The translations under genes were made by a program, and so were the position numbers. The notes beneath the pieces were generated by a model. That model had not been told where the DNA came from. It saw only the letters and a list, made by a program, of their open reading frames with translations, and did no database searches. Source: Ligustrum vulgare (taxonomy: Eukaryota > Streptophyta > Magnoliopsida > Lamiales > Oleaceae). Taken from it: a stretch of DNA of 64,000 nucleotides. Of this stretch, positions 44,829 to 54,757 are shown one piece after another; position 1 is the stretch's first letter, and every line of letters begins with the position of its first letter. Location of the stretch: positions 50,457,466 to 50,521,465 of the forward strand of contig OY743183.1 of assembly GCA_963555705.1 (NCBI GenBank), written 5' to 3'.

Positions 44829-44842
44829 TCAAAGGGGGAGAT
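44829..44842 (+). other. Polypurine tract of G
   Basis: TCAAAGGGGGAGAT ends exactly at the start of LTR2. Confidence 0.8.
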
Positions 44843-46228
44843 TGTTAATGTTATATTATTGGCATTTCCTATTTTTCCAAAAATGTGTAATTTAAGAAAA
44901 CTTCATTTAAATAATTCATTAAGTTTAATTAAATTATGCAAATATTTTTTGAAGAAAAATATATCTTTTATTTTTCGAGAAAATCATGTTATTGTTGGAA
45001 AGATAATGATCAAGAAATATTGATTTGATTATGATCATAATCTCGAAATCTTGATCTTGTTATCTTGTGATTTTGGTAAATTTCGTGATGATCTATTTTA
45101 TGATTATTCTTGGCACTCAAGCTTATCCTTAGATACGGTAAGTTTCTTATTGTTATCAAGAATATTTCAATCTTATCTTTGCATATGGTAAGATCATCAT
45201 CTTGATAAAACTGAGCATATTCAAGTTTATCTACATATGGTAAGGTTTCTTCTTGATAAGGCCGAGAATCTTGGTTGTTGAGTTGGACGAAAATATGATT
45301 CTTATGCTTGGTATCCAAGTGTATGTTATGGTAAGATCTTTCATGATTTATATCCTATTTTATGGTAAGATCTTACATGATTTATCACTATCCTATTTTA
45401 TGGTAAGATTTATTCAAGAATAATTATCTTACCTTTCTCTAATTATCTCTACTGTATTTTGCAGGTATTAGAGATCTTTTGCAATAAGGAAACTTGGAAG
45501 TCAAGTAACTTATTTGCATTTAAATAGAAGAAAAATGGGACATTTTTCTTAAGAAGTCAAGACGTGTAAAATTTAAAATCCGTGTGGTGCTTCACAAATA
45601 CACGTCCACTACATTTAAGGAGTCAATAAGCTAAATTTCGTGTGGTGCACTAATATTAAAGGCTTCAATTGTGTTGTGACTTCGGTACTCCGGGAGGAGG
45701 ATTCAATCACTTAGAGAAGGAAGGAATTTCAGCGTGAAGATCAAACGGGAGGTTTGGATCGTGTTCGAACGGGAGTTCGAGATTGCTGAAAAAGTGTTGC
45801 AGATTCAAAGAAAACTACTAAAGAGTGGTGGGACGCCAGCTCACATTACATGCCATAGAAGGATCAGGGAGTGATCTATTTCTTGGATGTTTGATAAGTC
45901 TATGCGTAGATTTATCATGTACTTTAGATTGATCTGTATAAACTCATTCCTTATATGGTGATTGATTTTTGTTCGCAGGATGCGGACCGTGGGTTTTCCT
46001 TGTTAGGGCTTTTCCCACGTTAAGCTCAAATTATTGTGTTCTTGTTCATTTACAATTCTGCACAATTTATTCTGTTCATTGACATTTTACTAACTAGATG
46101 AATCTACATCGGAAAGATTCATCTGGTACAGCGCTAAAACAGAACTTAACGATTTACTGTTAATTGATCACTGTCCAAACTTATCTGTGACAATATGTTT
46201 ATAAAATTGAGACAACTTTAAATTTTCA
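44843..46228 (+). repeat. Element G LTR2 (1.39 kb)
   Basis: Begins TGTTAATG and ends ...AAATTTTCA. Similar to LTR1 with scattered substitutions and small gaps, so much older than the E insertion. Confidence 0.9.
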
Positions 46229-46540
46229 ATTGGTATCAGAGCGGGTTCACTTCTAGAAAGTGAGATCCGATTGTCTAAATGGAAAATTCTGCATCTCTTA
46301 GGCCACCTCTGTTAACTGGTAGTAACTATGCATATTGAAAAATTCGTATGAAAATTTTTATTCAATCTATTGATGAACATTGTTGGACATCTGTCCTTGA
46401 AGGTTACACAGCACCCACTATCATTGCTGGAGGTGTTGTTACAGCTGTAGCTAGAAGTGCTTATACTGCAAACGAATTAGCTAATGCAAATTGGAATTAT
46501 AAGGTACTTAACTCTATTGTTTCCTTGGTTGATCCAAGTC
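46229..46540 (+). pseudogene. Second copy of element G primer site and gag start
   Basis: After LTR2 the sequence repeats the 5' end of G: TTGGTATCAGAGC, an ATG at 46279, the same TGA at the same codon (about 46336), then MKIFIQSIDEHCWTSVLEGY to '...VSLVDPSQ'. It then breaks into LTR sequence. It is a diverged copy of 20983-21290, so it is a true duplicate of the element interior and not host DNA. Confidence 0.9.
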
Positions 46541-46666
46541 AATGCGTAGGAAAGATTCATCTGGTATAGCGCTAGAACAGATCTTAATGATTTACTGTTA
46601 ATTGGTTACTGTCTAGACTTATCCGTGACAGTCTGTTTATAAAATTTAGACAACTTTAAATTTTCA
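46541..46666 (+). repeat. Partial third LTR of G
   Basis: The last 126 bp of the G LTR ('gaaagattcatctggta' to ...AAATTTTCA), joined directly to the gag fragment and followed by GTTAG. Confidence 0.9.
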
Positions 46667-46671
46667 GTTAG
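46667..46671 (+). repeat. Target-site duplication of G, right
   Basis: GTTAG, identical to 19571-19575, placed after the third LTR and not after LTR2. Confidence 0.85.
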
Positions 46672-46689
46672 TTTATGTCAATCTTATAC

Positions 46690-47120
46690 AATCGCTTTAT
46701 AAATAAATTTCTTATATTGTTAAATACACAAACAATTAAAATTCCTTTTGTTGCTTAACTTTTCAAATAAAGATTTTTAATAAATTCTACAAAAATTTTG
46801 GCAGAGTCTCCCCTATAAATTAAACATAGCCAACTTATAAAGGGACTCCACAAATTTCACAACATAATCTTTACATCCAATACCTAAAACGACACATATG
46901 TTTTTCCACACTCAATTTCTTCACCATATATATATATATATATATATTTTATCAAACTCCTCAAACACACAATTGCATTTTATGAAAGAAAAAATAAATA
47001 AATAACATTCAAGCTACGTTCTCGACTCAAATAAACATTCAAGCTACACCCCAGACTCAAATAAATTTGTAAACATATCTTATATTATTCGGAATCAATA
47101 CTCAATTTATGTCGCTTAAT
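46690..47120 (-). repeat. Diverged fragment of a D-like LTR
   Basis: Shares 'attctacaaaaatttcggcagaatct' style text and the following 'cctataaatt...ccaac' with 37140-37205 of the D LTR. No element coding is attached. Confidence 0.5.
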
Positions 47121-47348
47121 CAACATTCGTCTCAACCTCGAGCTTTAGACGTGCAAAAAAACTTTATTAATTTTGAGTTAAAAAATTTCATGATAGAGCA
47201 TTAAAGAATTTTAATCAAACTATTAATAATTGAAACCAAATACGAGATTTATTAGTTCCGAATATTCAAACTTTTACTAGGATAATTGTATTATGTCTAG
47301 TTACTTATTTAATAATAATAAACTATAGTGTACCTTTATACAAAAATC

Positions 47349-47411
47349 TAGTCATGGCCTGTAGTGACCTAGTCATGGCATGCAGTGAGATTGACATGGC
47401 TTGCAGTGACC
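47349..47411 (+). repeat. Three 21-bp tandem repeats
   Basis: Units of CTAGTCATGGCCTGTAGTGAC type. On the plus strand they read MACSDLV, MACSEID, MACSDLA. They lie in what should be the 5' part of the CACTA element. Confidence 0.75.
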
Positions 47412-47908
47412 TTGCAATGAGCTTCTATCCTCAGGTATCGATGTTTTCGATGAATTTCTACATGACAAATGTGCAAGATCAGTCCCAAATGTTGTCCAAC
47501 TTATGTTCAAGGTACTCCAAAGTTTGGTTTTCCCAAATCTCGACCAAAACGTCATTAAGGTAATTTATCAAACACCTAGGCTACATGATTTTTTAGCCTC
47601 TTATTCACTCTATATGTTCATATCCAAGAATTAACATTCAAACTAAACTAACAAAAAGTTCAAAGTTGAAACTAAGATTCATAACTTAACATTCTACAAT
47701 TTCAATAGAACTCCAATAATTCTTAAATTACAATGTATCCATCTAGTAACTCAAAATTAACAATCTAAAATTAACATTTCAAACTAAACATATAAAAAGT
47801 TCACTTAAGCCAATTAACTTATAAAAATCATAAATTCAATCATAAGCTAACAAAATCAATTAACTAATTGAAATTGTAATTTTGAGATCTGGAATTTATA
47901 TATATTTT

Positions 47909-47938
47909 GCGTGTTGGTTGTTACTAAGCAACCAACGC
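47909..47938. repeat. Subterminal hairpin of the CACTA element
   Basis: GTTGGTTG and CAACCAAC arms, extended by GCGT/ACGC type pairing, around an eight-base loop about 120 bp inside the right terminus. Confidence 0.65.
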
Positions 47939-48035
47939 ATATTGTCATGAAATATAATTATTAATTACAAAAATGTCACCGTCCTTTTATTGACGTCTAT
48001 TTTTTCAAAAACTGACGTATATTTTATATTTTATT

Positions 48036-48054
48036 GGAAAAGTCTGTACTAGTG
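48036..48054 (-). repeat. Right terminus of the CACTA element
   Basis: The minus strand reads CACTAGTACAGACTTTTCC, a typical CACTA terminal repeat. The flanking three bases (AAA) cannot be checked against a secure left end. Confidence 0.6.
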
Positions 48055-48499
48055 AAATTTTGAATGAATTTCTCATGCCAAGAAAAAAACTTGGAGATAA
48101 TATCTTAAATTACATAAACCAACCCAAAAATTTAACAGAAAAAAAGAGAAATAAAACAATAGTACCAAACGCAATCACGGACTCAAGTTCTCGCACAAGA
48201 AATTATTAGCTTCCATTGATTTCTCCTTCTCTGTTTTGTTAATTATATACAAGTACTTATTACCATTTAAATTTAGATTGGTAAAAAAATTTGTAACTTG
48301 TTGTTTGGAACTTTCACCAATTAAAAAAAAAAAAAACGCTACGTTTCTTGAATTCTTACCAATAAGAACAATTATACTTATAAGTTATAAACTTGAACTA
48401 ACATGCTCTTGTTTGATAGGATGAACTATTCGTGTCTAAGTTATTTTCTTACGTTATACTAAACACATCCTTATAGTTTTCATGCCACATAATTAAAAG
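48055..48499. other. No gene seen
   Basis: AT-rich sequence without recognised coding or repeat structure. Confidence 0.4.
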
Positions 48500-48808
48500 T
48501 TGAAGGCGGTCTTTTTCAATGAGAGGAGGACGATCGAGTTACCATTTTTCAATGATAAGAGCTATATGCTATTTCGACATCATATCCTTGGCTTAGATTG
48601 TTCGCACGGCCAATACCACAAAAGGGAATTCCGGTTGAACATGAAAAATAAAGTAGACAAAATAAGTGGACAAGGTGTTCATGGTCACATGTCCTTTAAG
48701 GTTACTCACAAGTCTCTGTCCTTAGCCATTGAATTATGTGTTGATATGGAAGCCAATCCAAAAGCTAATGCAACATGCTTGCTTATCTATAAAAGAAGAT
48801 ATAATTAA
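48500..48808 (+). CDS. Unrecognised open frame, 102 codons
   Basis: Begins MKAVFFNERRTIELPFFNDK and ends ...LLIYKRRYN. Composition is plausible for a protein and codon use is mixed. I recognise no family, signal peptide or membrane segment. No obvious promoter precedes it. It may be chance or a fragment of an older gene or repeat. Confidence 0.2.
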   Translation: MKAVFFNERRTIELPFFNDKSYMLFRHHILGLDCSHGQYHKREFRLNMKNKVDKISGQGVHGHMSFKVTHKSLSLAIELCVDMEANPKANATCLLIYKRRYN

Positions 48809-49016
48809 TACATTAGAGCCCCATGTTTCAAAAAGCTCAACTCTATGAGTTGTAGTAATAAATTCACCTTTTAAGGTGGAGTACTAAAAATGTTTATCAA
48901 GAAGCACGCAATTTCATTCTAAAGATAAGCGAGCTTTTACGTTACGTAGAGATCGGGGTGTAAATATGGACCAAGCTCGTCCTAGGAGTCTAGAACAAGT
49001 CGAGTGATGAGCTATA

Positions 49017-49188
49017 TGGTTGTTTGATAAAGACTTTGAAAATTTTCCCATTTTCCCATTTTTCTACAGTATTCAGTCTCGATCATTCATTAAAAGTCAA
49101 GCCCACAATATTAAACTTTTCAACCAAATTTCTCCTAAAAATCACTATCCATTTAAAAAAATCTCATTTTAAACAATACCAAACACAT
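49017..49188 (-). mobile_element. MITE copy 1, downstream of the PYL2-like gene
   Basis: On the minus strand it matches 50733-50900 along most of its length ('attgtttaaa', 'tagtgatttttaggaga', 'aatattgtgggctt' and so on). The two copies lie in opposite orientations on either side of the gene. Ends carry ...TTTGGTA / TCAAACA type words, but target duplications are not clear. Confidence 0.6.
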
Positions 49189-49354
49189 TAATATGTAGTT
49201 GAAAGTTAAAAAAAAGTTGTAGCCCTATAAAACGTGGGATTAAAATTAATTGTTGACTCCCTCCACTTAATAGTAATTTTTTAAGTTATACTATACAAGC
49301 AATTGATCGAGTAAAATTCAAGAAATGGACAAAAAAATAAAGAATATGCCCATG

Positions 49355-49530
49355 TTTGGTTTTGGCTAAGAAAATCAAATTTTTAACGATTTTCGATAAA
49401 AGTTGATGAAATGTGTGATTGAAAAGTTAATGAGTTGCGTACTTCAAAAAATATGTGTTAAAAATAATTTTTGAGTTGACGTGATTAATTTTTATTAATT
49501 ATTTTAGCTAAATCAACCAATATGGGTATT
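49355..49530. mobile_element. Possible Tourist-like MITE
   Basis: Imperfect inverted ends (CATGTTTGGTTTTGGCTAA against TTAGCTAAATCAACCAATATG) and text similar to 15020-15183, such as 'gttgatgaaatgtgtg'. Boundaries uncertain. Confidence 0.4.
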
Positions 49531-49923
49531 GCCTATCCTATGGCCATATAAAATCTTTTACGACTTATCGATTCATCGCTATTGAAACCTATTAATCGGT
49601 CGAATAATTTTAACAGCATGCATGTCAACAACAAGATGTCTATGAACCAAATTTGACAATCATTTATTGGAAAACAAAAAATGAAAAACTAAATTCAAAT
49701 CCCATCTCCCAAACAAAATTAAAAATTTAGAATAACCCATTAAACCAATAGATAATATTCAATTTATCAATCCTAAACCCTAAAAACGCCATTACATACT
49801 GCATTAAATAGAATTAGACACGATTAAGGAAGAAAAATAATTGAAATGTTTGTCTGTTATTACGTTCCCGTCGACCTAGACAAGATTAGGTAATGTCCGG
49901 TCGAACGTACCAAAATGGCAAAT

Positions 49924-50490
49924 TCATGCATGTCCATGCAAAGAGGCCATTGCCACCACCCCAAGCTTCTGAAGATTCAGCTTCACAACTGTATCAGTAA
50001 ACATTTTTGTGTCCTCTACTGTATTCCCTTCTGGTATATCCACTATATAAGATTCCAATACAATTGTATGAACTTTCCCATCTTTTTTGAATTCATTAAC
50101 AGATGTTACAGATCGATAATTGTTCAATCTGTGCTCCCCACCCACAACCCGAAAACTCAGTATATGCTTCTCATCGTCCAAAATCTCCAGCCTCTCGGTG
50201 CTCGTGGAGGCGGGGAGCCCGGAAACAACCGTCACCTCGCGGATGCTGCCAACTCCGCCGTCGCCAAGCATTAATCGGCAGTTCTTGACGAAGTGCTTGT
50301 ACTTTTGTGGGTTGTCGAAGCGGCGGACGAACGGCCAGACTGCCTCTGTAGGAGCGTCAATGCGCTGCGTAATGAGGGATGTGCATGTGTTGGGCATTTC
50401 GTCGAACGTGTGGTAGGTACGAATCACAGGCTCCAATACCTTGAATTCTTCTTCGGTGAGACCTAATTGAGGAATTGATATCCTTTCCAT
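49924..50490 (-). CDS. PYL2: Abscisic acid receptor, PYR/PYL/RCAR family, PYL2-like
   Basis: A cytosolic/nuclear START-fold receptor that binds abscisic acid, then inhibits clade-A PP2C phosphatases and so releases SnRK2 kinases. It is 188 residues in one exon, the usual length and structure for this clade. The gate loop SGLPA is at 90-94 and the latch GGEHRL at 117-122. ABA contacts align with an offset of five from PYR1: K65, E99, Y125, E146 and N172, plus R84. The segment LEPVIRTYH...TCTSLITQRI and the block GDGGVGSIREVTVVSGLPAS are PYL2-type rather than PYR1-type. The start is the ATG at 50490, preceded by a TATA box about 95 bp upstream. The frame is intact with no missing key residue. 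It is the only clearly functional gene here. The exact orthologue name is inferred. Confidence 0.95.
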   Translation of the reverse strand: MERISIPQLGLTEEEFKVLEPVIRTYHTFDEMPNTCTSLITQRIDAPTEAVWPFVRRFDNPQKYKHFVKNCRLMLGDGGVGSIREVTVVSGLPASTSTERLEILDDEKHILSFRVVGGEHRLNNYRSVTSVNEFKKDGKVHTIVLESYIVDIPEGNTVEDTKMFTDTVVKLNLQKLGVVAMASLHGHA

Positions 50491-50583
50491 TTATGCAGAA
50501 TTGGATGGGTTTCTCGAGATGGAACTGGAGAAGAGTTCGAGATGAAGAAATTGAAAGCAAAAGAATTGAAGAATAAGGTGCAG

Positions 50584-50590
50584 TATATAT
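50584..50590 (-). promoter_or_regulatory. TATA box of the PYL2-like gene
   Basis: The minus strand reads CCATATATACTGC, about 95 bp upstream of the ATG, which allows a leader of roughly 60 bases. Confidence 0.6.
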
Positions 50591-50658
50591 GGAGATTGGT
50601 GGTTAATAAAGAGTTCTTTGAAAAAAGTCAATACAAGTTTGAGCAACCCATGGATCAG

Positions 50659-50667
50659 GCCGACGTG
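50659..50667. promoter_or_regulatory. Overlapping DRE-core and ACGT-core motif in the PYL2-like promoter
   Basis: GCCGACGTG joins a DRE/CRT core (GCCGAC) to an ABRE-type ACGTG core, about 170 bp upstream of the ATG. Both are known drought/ABA-response cores. Function here is inferred. Confidence 0.45.
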
Positions 50668-50732
50668 CTCGATCCGTTTGTCACCCCCATCATTAAATGA
50701 TTATTTTTTTCATGTATGTTTGAAAATTCGAA

Positions 50733-50900
50733 TGTATTTGATATTGTTTAAAAAGAGTTTTTTTTGAAATAAATAGTGATTTTTAGGAGAATGAATGATT
50801 GTGATTTTGTTGAAACGTCAAATATTGTAGGCTTTCATAAATGGTTGAGATTGAGTACTGGAGAAAAAAATGAAATTTTAAAGAAAATCAAACAGAGGCT
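50733..50900 (+). mobile_element. MITE copy 2, upstream of the PYL2-like gene
   Basis: Inverted relative of 49017-49188, starting about 245 bp upstream of the ATG, beyond the core promoter. Ends with 'atcaaacagaggct'. Confidence 0.6.
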
Positions 50901-51096
50901 TAATGTCATACTAAAAATAACAAGACAACGTCCTAAAATGTTTTAGTTGGCGAACATCCCAACCCTTAGAACATACTACAGCCTCACTTGACGAAGAGCT
51001 AACATTAAAGTGCCAAATCTTTCCTTCGATCAGAGCTCTTGGAGAAAATCAGCTTAGGCATGATAGAGGCCATGTTAATTTCAAGAATAATGCTAA

Positions 51097-51236
51097 ACAC
51101 ACAAAATGTATCACAAACTGGATGATACACTCCTCACATGGAGGAAAGTCCGCTCACGGACCCCTTCCATGTGAGGGGAGCGAACCCCCCCTTCATGTGA
51201 AGGATGCGTCATCCAGCGTGTAATCTATTTGTGTAA
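51097..51236. mobile_element. Foldback MITE (about 140 bp)
   Basis: Arms of roughly 45 bp pair imperfectly. The left arm has ACACAAA, CTGGATGA and TCACATG in order, and the reverse complement of the right arm has the same words in the same order. No target duplication confirmed. Confidence 0.6.
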
Positions 51237-51270
51237 TTTCAAATCCTTCGGAACCCCACCCATCCACCCA

Positions 51271-51796
<526 letters not shown>

Positions 51797-52192
51797 GTGA
51801 AATTCGTGTGTTGACGGATACATCGTCTTGTGTCAATTTTTTATAGTATTGTTTGTGAGCCTTAAAATGTTGTTTTAAGTCTTGTGTCAGTTTTTGATAG
51901 TACTGTTTGTGAGCCTTAAAATGTTGTTTTAAATTTCACGTATTCTAAGGAAGTTGTAGCAATGAATTTGTTGATTGAATATAAAGTGATATTAAAAATT
52001 GTGAAAAGGAGAATATTTATGAAATTGTGAATGTTTACAATTGATCATAGTGTCTACAGTGAATACCATTAAATATGTTCAGCGTAATTATGATGTTGTT
52101 ATGTGTCCCTATATATAATTTTTGTGACACATAATAATATCACACCCAGCATAAAATGTATCCACTGTAAACACGAGAAATTCGCAAACCGA
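51797..52192. mobile_element. Possible foldback element with an internal 54-bp tandem duplication
   Basis: The left end 'gaaattcgtgtgttgacgga' pairs with the right end 'ccactgtaaacacgagaaatt' region, followed on both sides by 'tacat' words. A 54-bp unit beginning 'cttgtgtca' occurs twice in tandem at 51827 and 51881. Confidence 0.45.
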
Positions 52193-52713
52193 AATATGAG
52201 CCTTTGTTTGGCTAAAAGGTGGTGATTACAATAGGTTTATTTGTTTGTGAAATTGTGTAGATTAAAAATTTGTTTGTAAACGAAAGAAAGCCTTTTCCCA
52301 AACAGACGCATAATTATTGGAACAAAAATTGAATTGAATAAATTTAGTGATATAAAACTTATTCATAGCAATCAATCTGAAAAGTATCACATAGTTAACA
52401 AAAAGAATTACCAATGGCCAGAGATCGACAAGTAACTTGAGACAAAACTTATGTATCAAGAACTTTAGGACATTTTTGCTTTCTTATTTCAAATAAATTT
52501 CTCATCAAAAAGTGGTTATCCTAAACCTTTGTGAATCCACTCAACTTCATGCCATTCATCTCTTTCATTTTGGTCCTTAAAGTACTTCATATTGAAGAAA
52601 AAACCAGATTCTTGCTCCAACCGATATACATTTTGTACATGTATTCCAATATAAATAAAAGATTTAAGATTGACAAAAGGGAGGATTACTTGCTTGAGAA
52701 ATTTTTTATAATT
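52193..52713. other. No gene seen
   Basis: AT-rich, no recognised coding or structured repeat. Confidence 0.4.
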
Positions 52714-53450
52714 TCATATTTGAGTAAACCCCCGTTCTAGTAAAGTATTGGGCAATTGGATCTTCTTCAAGAGTTCATCCTGAAGTCCTAGTTTCAGAAG
52801 TAGAACTTCACTGTAAAGGATATCAATATCAGAAAATCCCTTGAAATCGTGGTTAGTAGTCGAGATGCCAGTCATTAACGACGATATTAGGTAGTGAAGC
52901 ATTGCCTTCAATCTCCCATTTGAGAAAACATTCATTTTAGACTCCTCAAATTGCTCGGTCTCTGGGCACGTACATTGACAATGGCTTCTGCACTCTGCTC
53001 TTAGCATTAAAATCTGATACATGCAAGAAATACTAATTAAGCAATATGATAGCACTAATTTCTTCAATATACACATATAAATACTTGAGATCCCATAAAC
53101 CATCTATATTAGACAAGAATGCATATTGCACGAAAGTCAATCAGTAATTCATAAAGAATCAGTTTAGGAAATAGCCTAACCTGTGTCAGTTGGAGGGCGT
53201 CTAGTATGACAGCGTCTGGAATATGGAAATTTTTTCAAGTTCAAGTGTTGATCAACCAAAATCAATTCCCTTGTCAGGATTCTCCAAATCATTATAGAAG
53301 TTGAAATCATATATTCCATCGAACAACTTTCGTTCTCCCTGACCATCACTCCTAAGATCTCTAAGCTCTATCAAAGGCTAGAAAAGTGGTTGCAAGTGTT
53401 CCACGAGTCCCAGGTATATCATCATCATTAAAGAGTATAATAAAATGCGA
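52714..53450 (-). pseudogene. Fragment of a multi-exon gene, broken, unrecognised
   Basis: Two exon-like blocks join across a consensus 167-bp intron (53180-53014; GT at the donor after CTGACACAG, AG at the acceptor after TGTATC). The first block ends PDAVILDALQLTQ. The second begins ILMLRAECRSHCQCTC and ends ...LLERGFTQI with a stop at 52714. Upstream, another frame reads [20 protein letters not shown] and then [13 protein letters not shown], but is cut by TAG and TGA stops. The text looks like a real conserved plant protein. I cannot name it. The stops and frame changes indicate a pseudogene or an incorrectly read intron. Confidence 0.5.
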
Positions 53451-54757
53451 CAGCGATGCTAAAGTAACAAGAGTTGTTTCAAGTAATGTGTAGAACTACA
53501 CACTGATTCAGTGAAAGAAAGTCATCAGTTATCTAACATCGACATATTTTCAAAACACGTAATTAAAAAAAAAAAATCAAGGGCTAAAGTTATGAACCCG
53601 AGAGCTTCTTATGCAAATCTCTCGTACCTCATGGAAATGATTCCCTTGTACTTTGGGAAGCATGCTCATTGCCCTTTCTTTGAAGTCTCAAATGAAAAAT
53701 TTAGGCGAATTTTGCGGCCTATGCAGACCATTAACTTAATATTAAAGGCACATAACAAAAGTGAACAAAGCAACAATATATTTCTTATCATCATCTTCTC
53801 TTTGCCTAATCAAGAATTAACTTCGCTATTTTATTTTATTTTTTGGATGTACAAAAAGGCAAAAAAAGGGCTCCCAGATCTTTTAAATACTACTACCGAG
53901 AGATGGTGCTCTGATTTATTGGCTAGTTGAACTGATGTTTAATTAAGTTAACTAAACACTCCCATTCAATAGTAAATGCACTGTCTTATATACACCTCAA
54001 ATTATTACCAGGACTTGATGTCCTATGAAGTGCACAAAAAGGATTATTGGAGTTCTTTTACTATTATAAGTTTTGAATATATCTATGCAATCTTACATTT
54101 TTACCAAGCCCAAAAATTGGGTATGCTTAACAAGAAAGAAACCAGGAGAACATTCCAAAAATATTGAATAGCAATATTGTTTCCCCGTCCCACTACAATC
54201 AGCAAACATCTTTAAATAGAACTTTCCAGCCATTTCACAAGTCGGTGACTAAAAAACTAAATAAAATTTCATCAACACAAAATAAACGACTCTCAAATAA
54301 TCTGATAAGAGTATAAAACGCAAAGCCATTGCTCAAAAACTTATAAGCATATCAATTCAAAAAATAAAACAATACGAGATGACTGATGAGTACTCAGATG
54401 ATGAACCCCTCAATCCATGTGAAAAAAAAAAAAATCAGTAAAGTGAAAAGAGAAGTGAAGAACTGAAAGTTTGTACGAGAGTACCAAACCATTAATCTTT
54501 AACGTGTGGTCGACGTTCGGTGACTCCGTCTCGTGCTTCCAACGCTTTGGACCTGGTCTGAGAATGAAAAAATCACAACACCACCACAAATCTAAGAATT
54601 CGGTTATGTACAAACTGGATTTTAAAAAGTGAAGAGAAGCACCACCTTTACGATCGAAATCCACAGATACAAAACAAAACCCGGTTGGCGGAATGTGAAG
54701 TCGATGGGCCATGAAATCAGATTTTTACAGAGTGAAGGAATAATAGCGAGGAGAGAC
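53451..54757 (-). other. Possible upstream part of the broken gene
   Basis: A minus-strand frame starting at 54712 (MAHRLHIPPTGFCFVSVDFD) and a block near 54560-54490 (RSKALEARDGVTERRPHVKD) have exon-like composition. Plus-strand frames at 53511-53930 and 53976-54167 are AT-rich and unrecognised. No coherent gene model can be drawn. Confidence 0.25.

Larger units (their letters stand above)
19576..46666 (+). mobile_element. Element G: Sirevirus-like Ty1/copia retrotransposon with three LTR copies
   Basis: The order is LTR1, initiator-tRNA primer site, gag, (nested insertions), reverse transcriptase/RNase H, a third ORF, two polypurine tracts, LTR2, a second gag start, and a partial LTR3. The outer ends are flanked by an identical GTTAG. 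Sirevirus features are the extra 3' ORF and repeated polypurine tracts. Protease and integrase are missing around the D insertion. Most of the 27 kb span is nested elements E, D and C. Confidence 0.85.
13431..48054 (-). mobile_element. CACTA (En/Spm) DNA transposon, decayed and split by element G
   Basis: The minus strand carries a TNP2-like transposase remnant followed downstream by a second, TNPA-like frame, the usual CACTA order. The right terminus is visible at 48054: the minus strand begins CACTAGTACAGACTTTTCC. The left terminus is not secure and the start given is only a boundary with the LTR remnant. Element G, with GTTAG flanks, occupies 19571-46671, so the original transposon was roughly 7.5 kb. 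The stretch 19232-19570 is its 5' non-coding part and holds no gene. Confidence 0.75.

Noticed and set aside
49915..50274. 119-codon plus-strand frame opposite the PYL2-like gene
   Set aside because: Antisense shadow of a well-conserved receptor gene.
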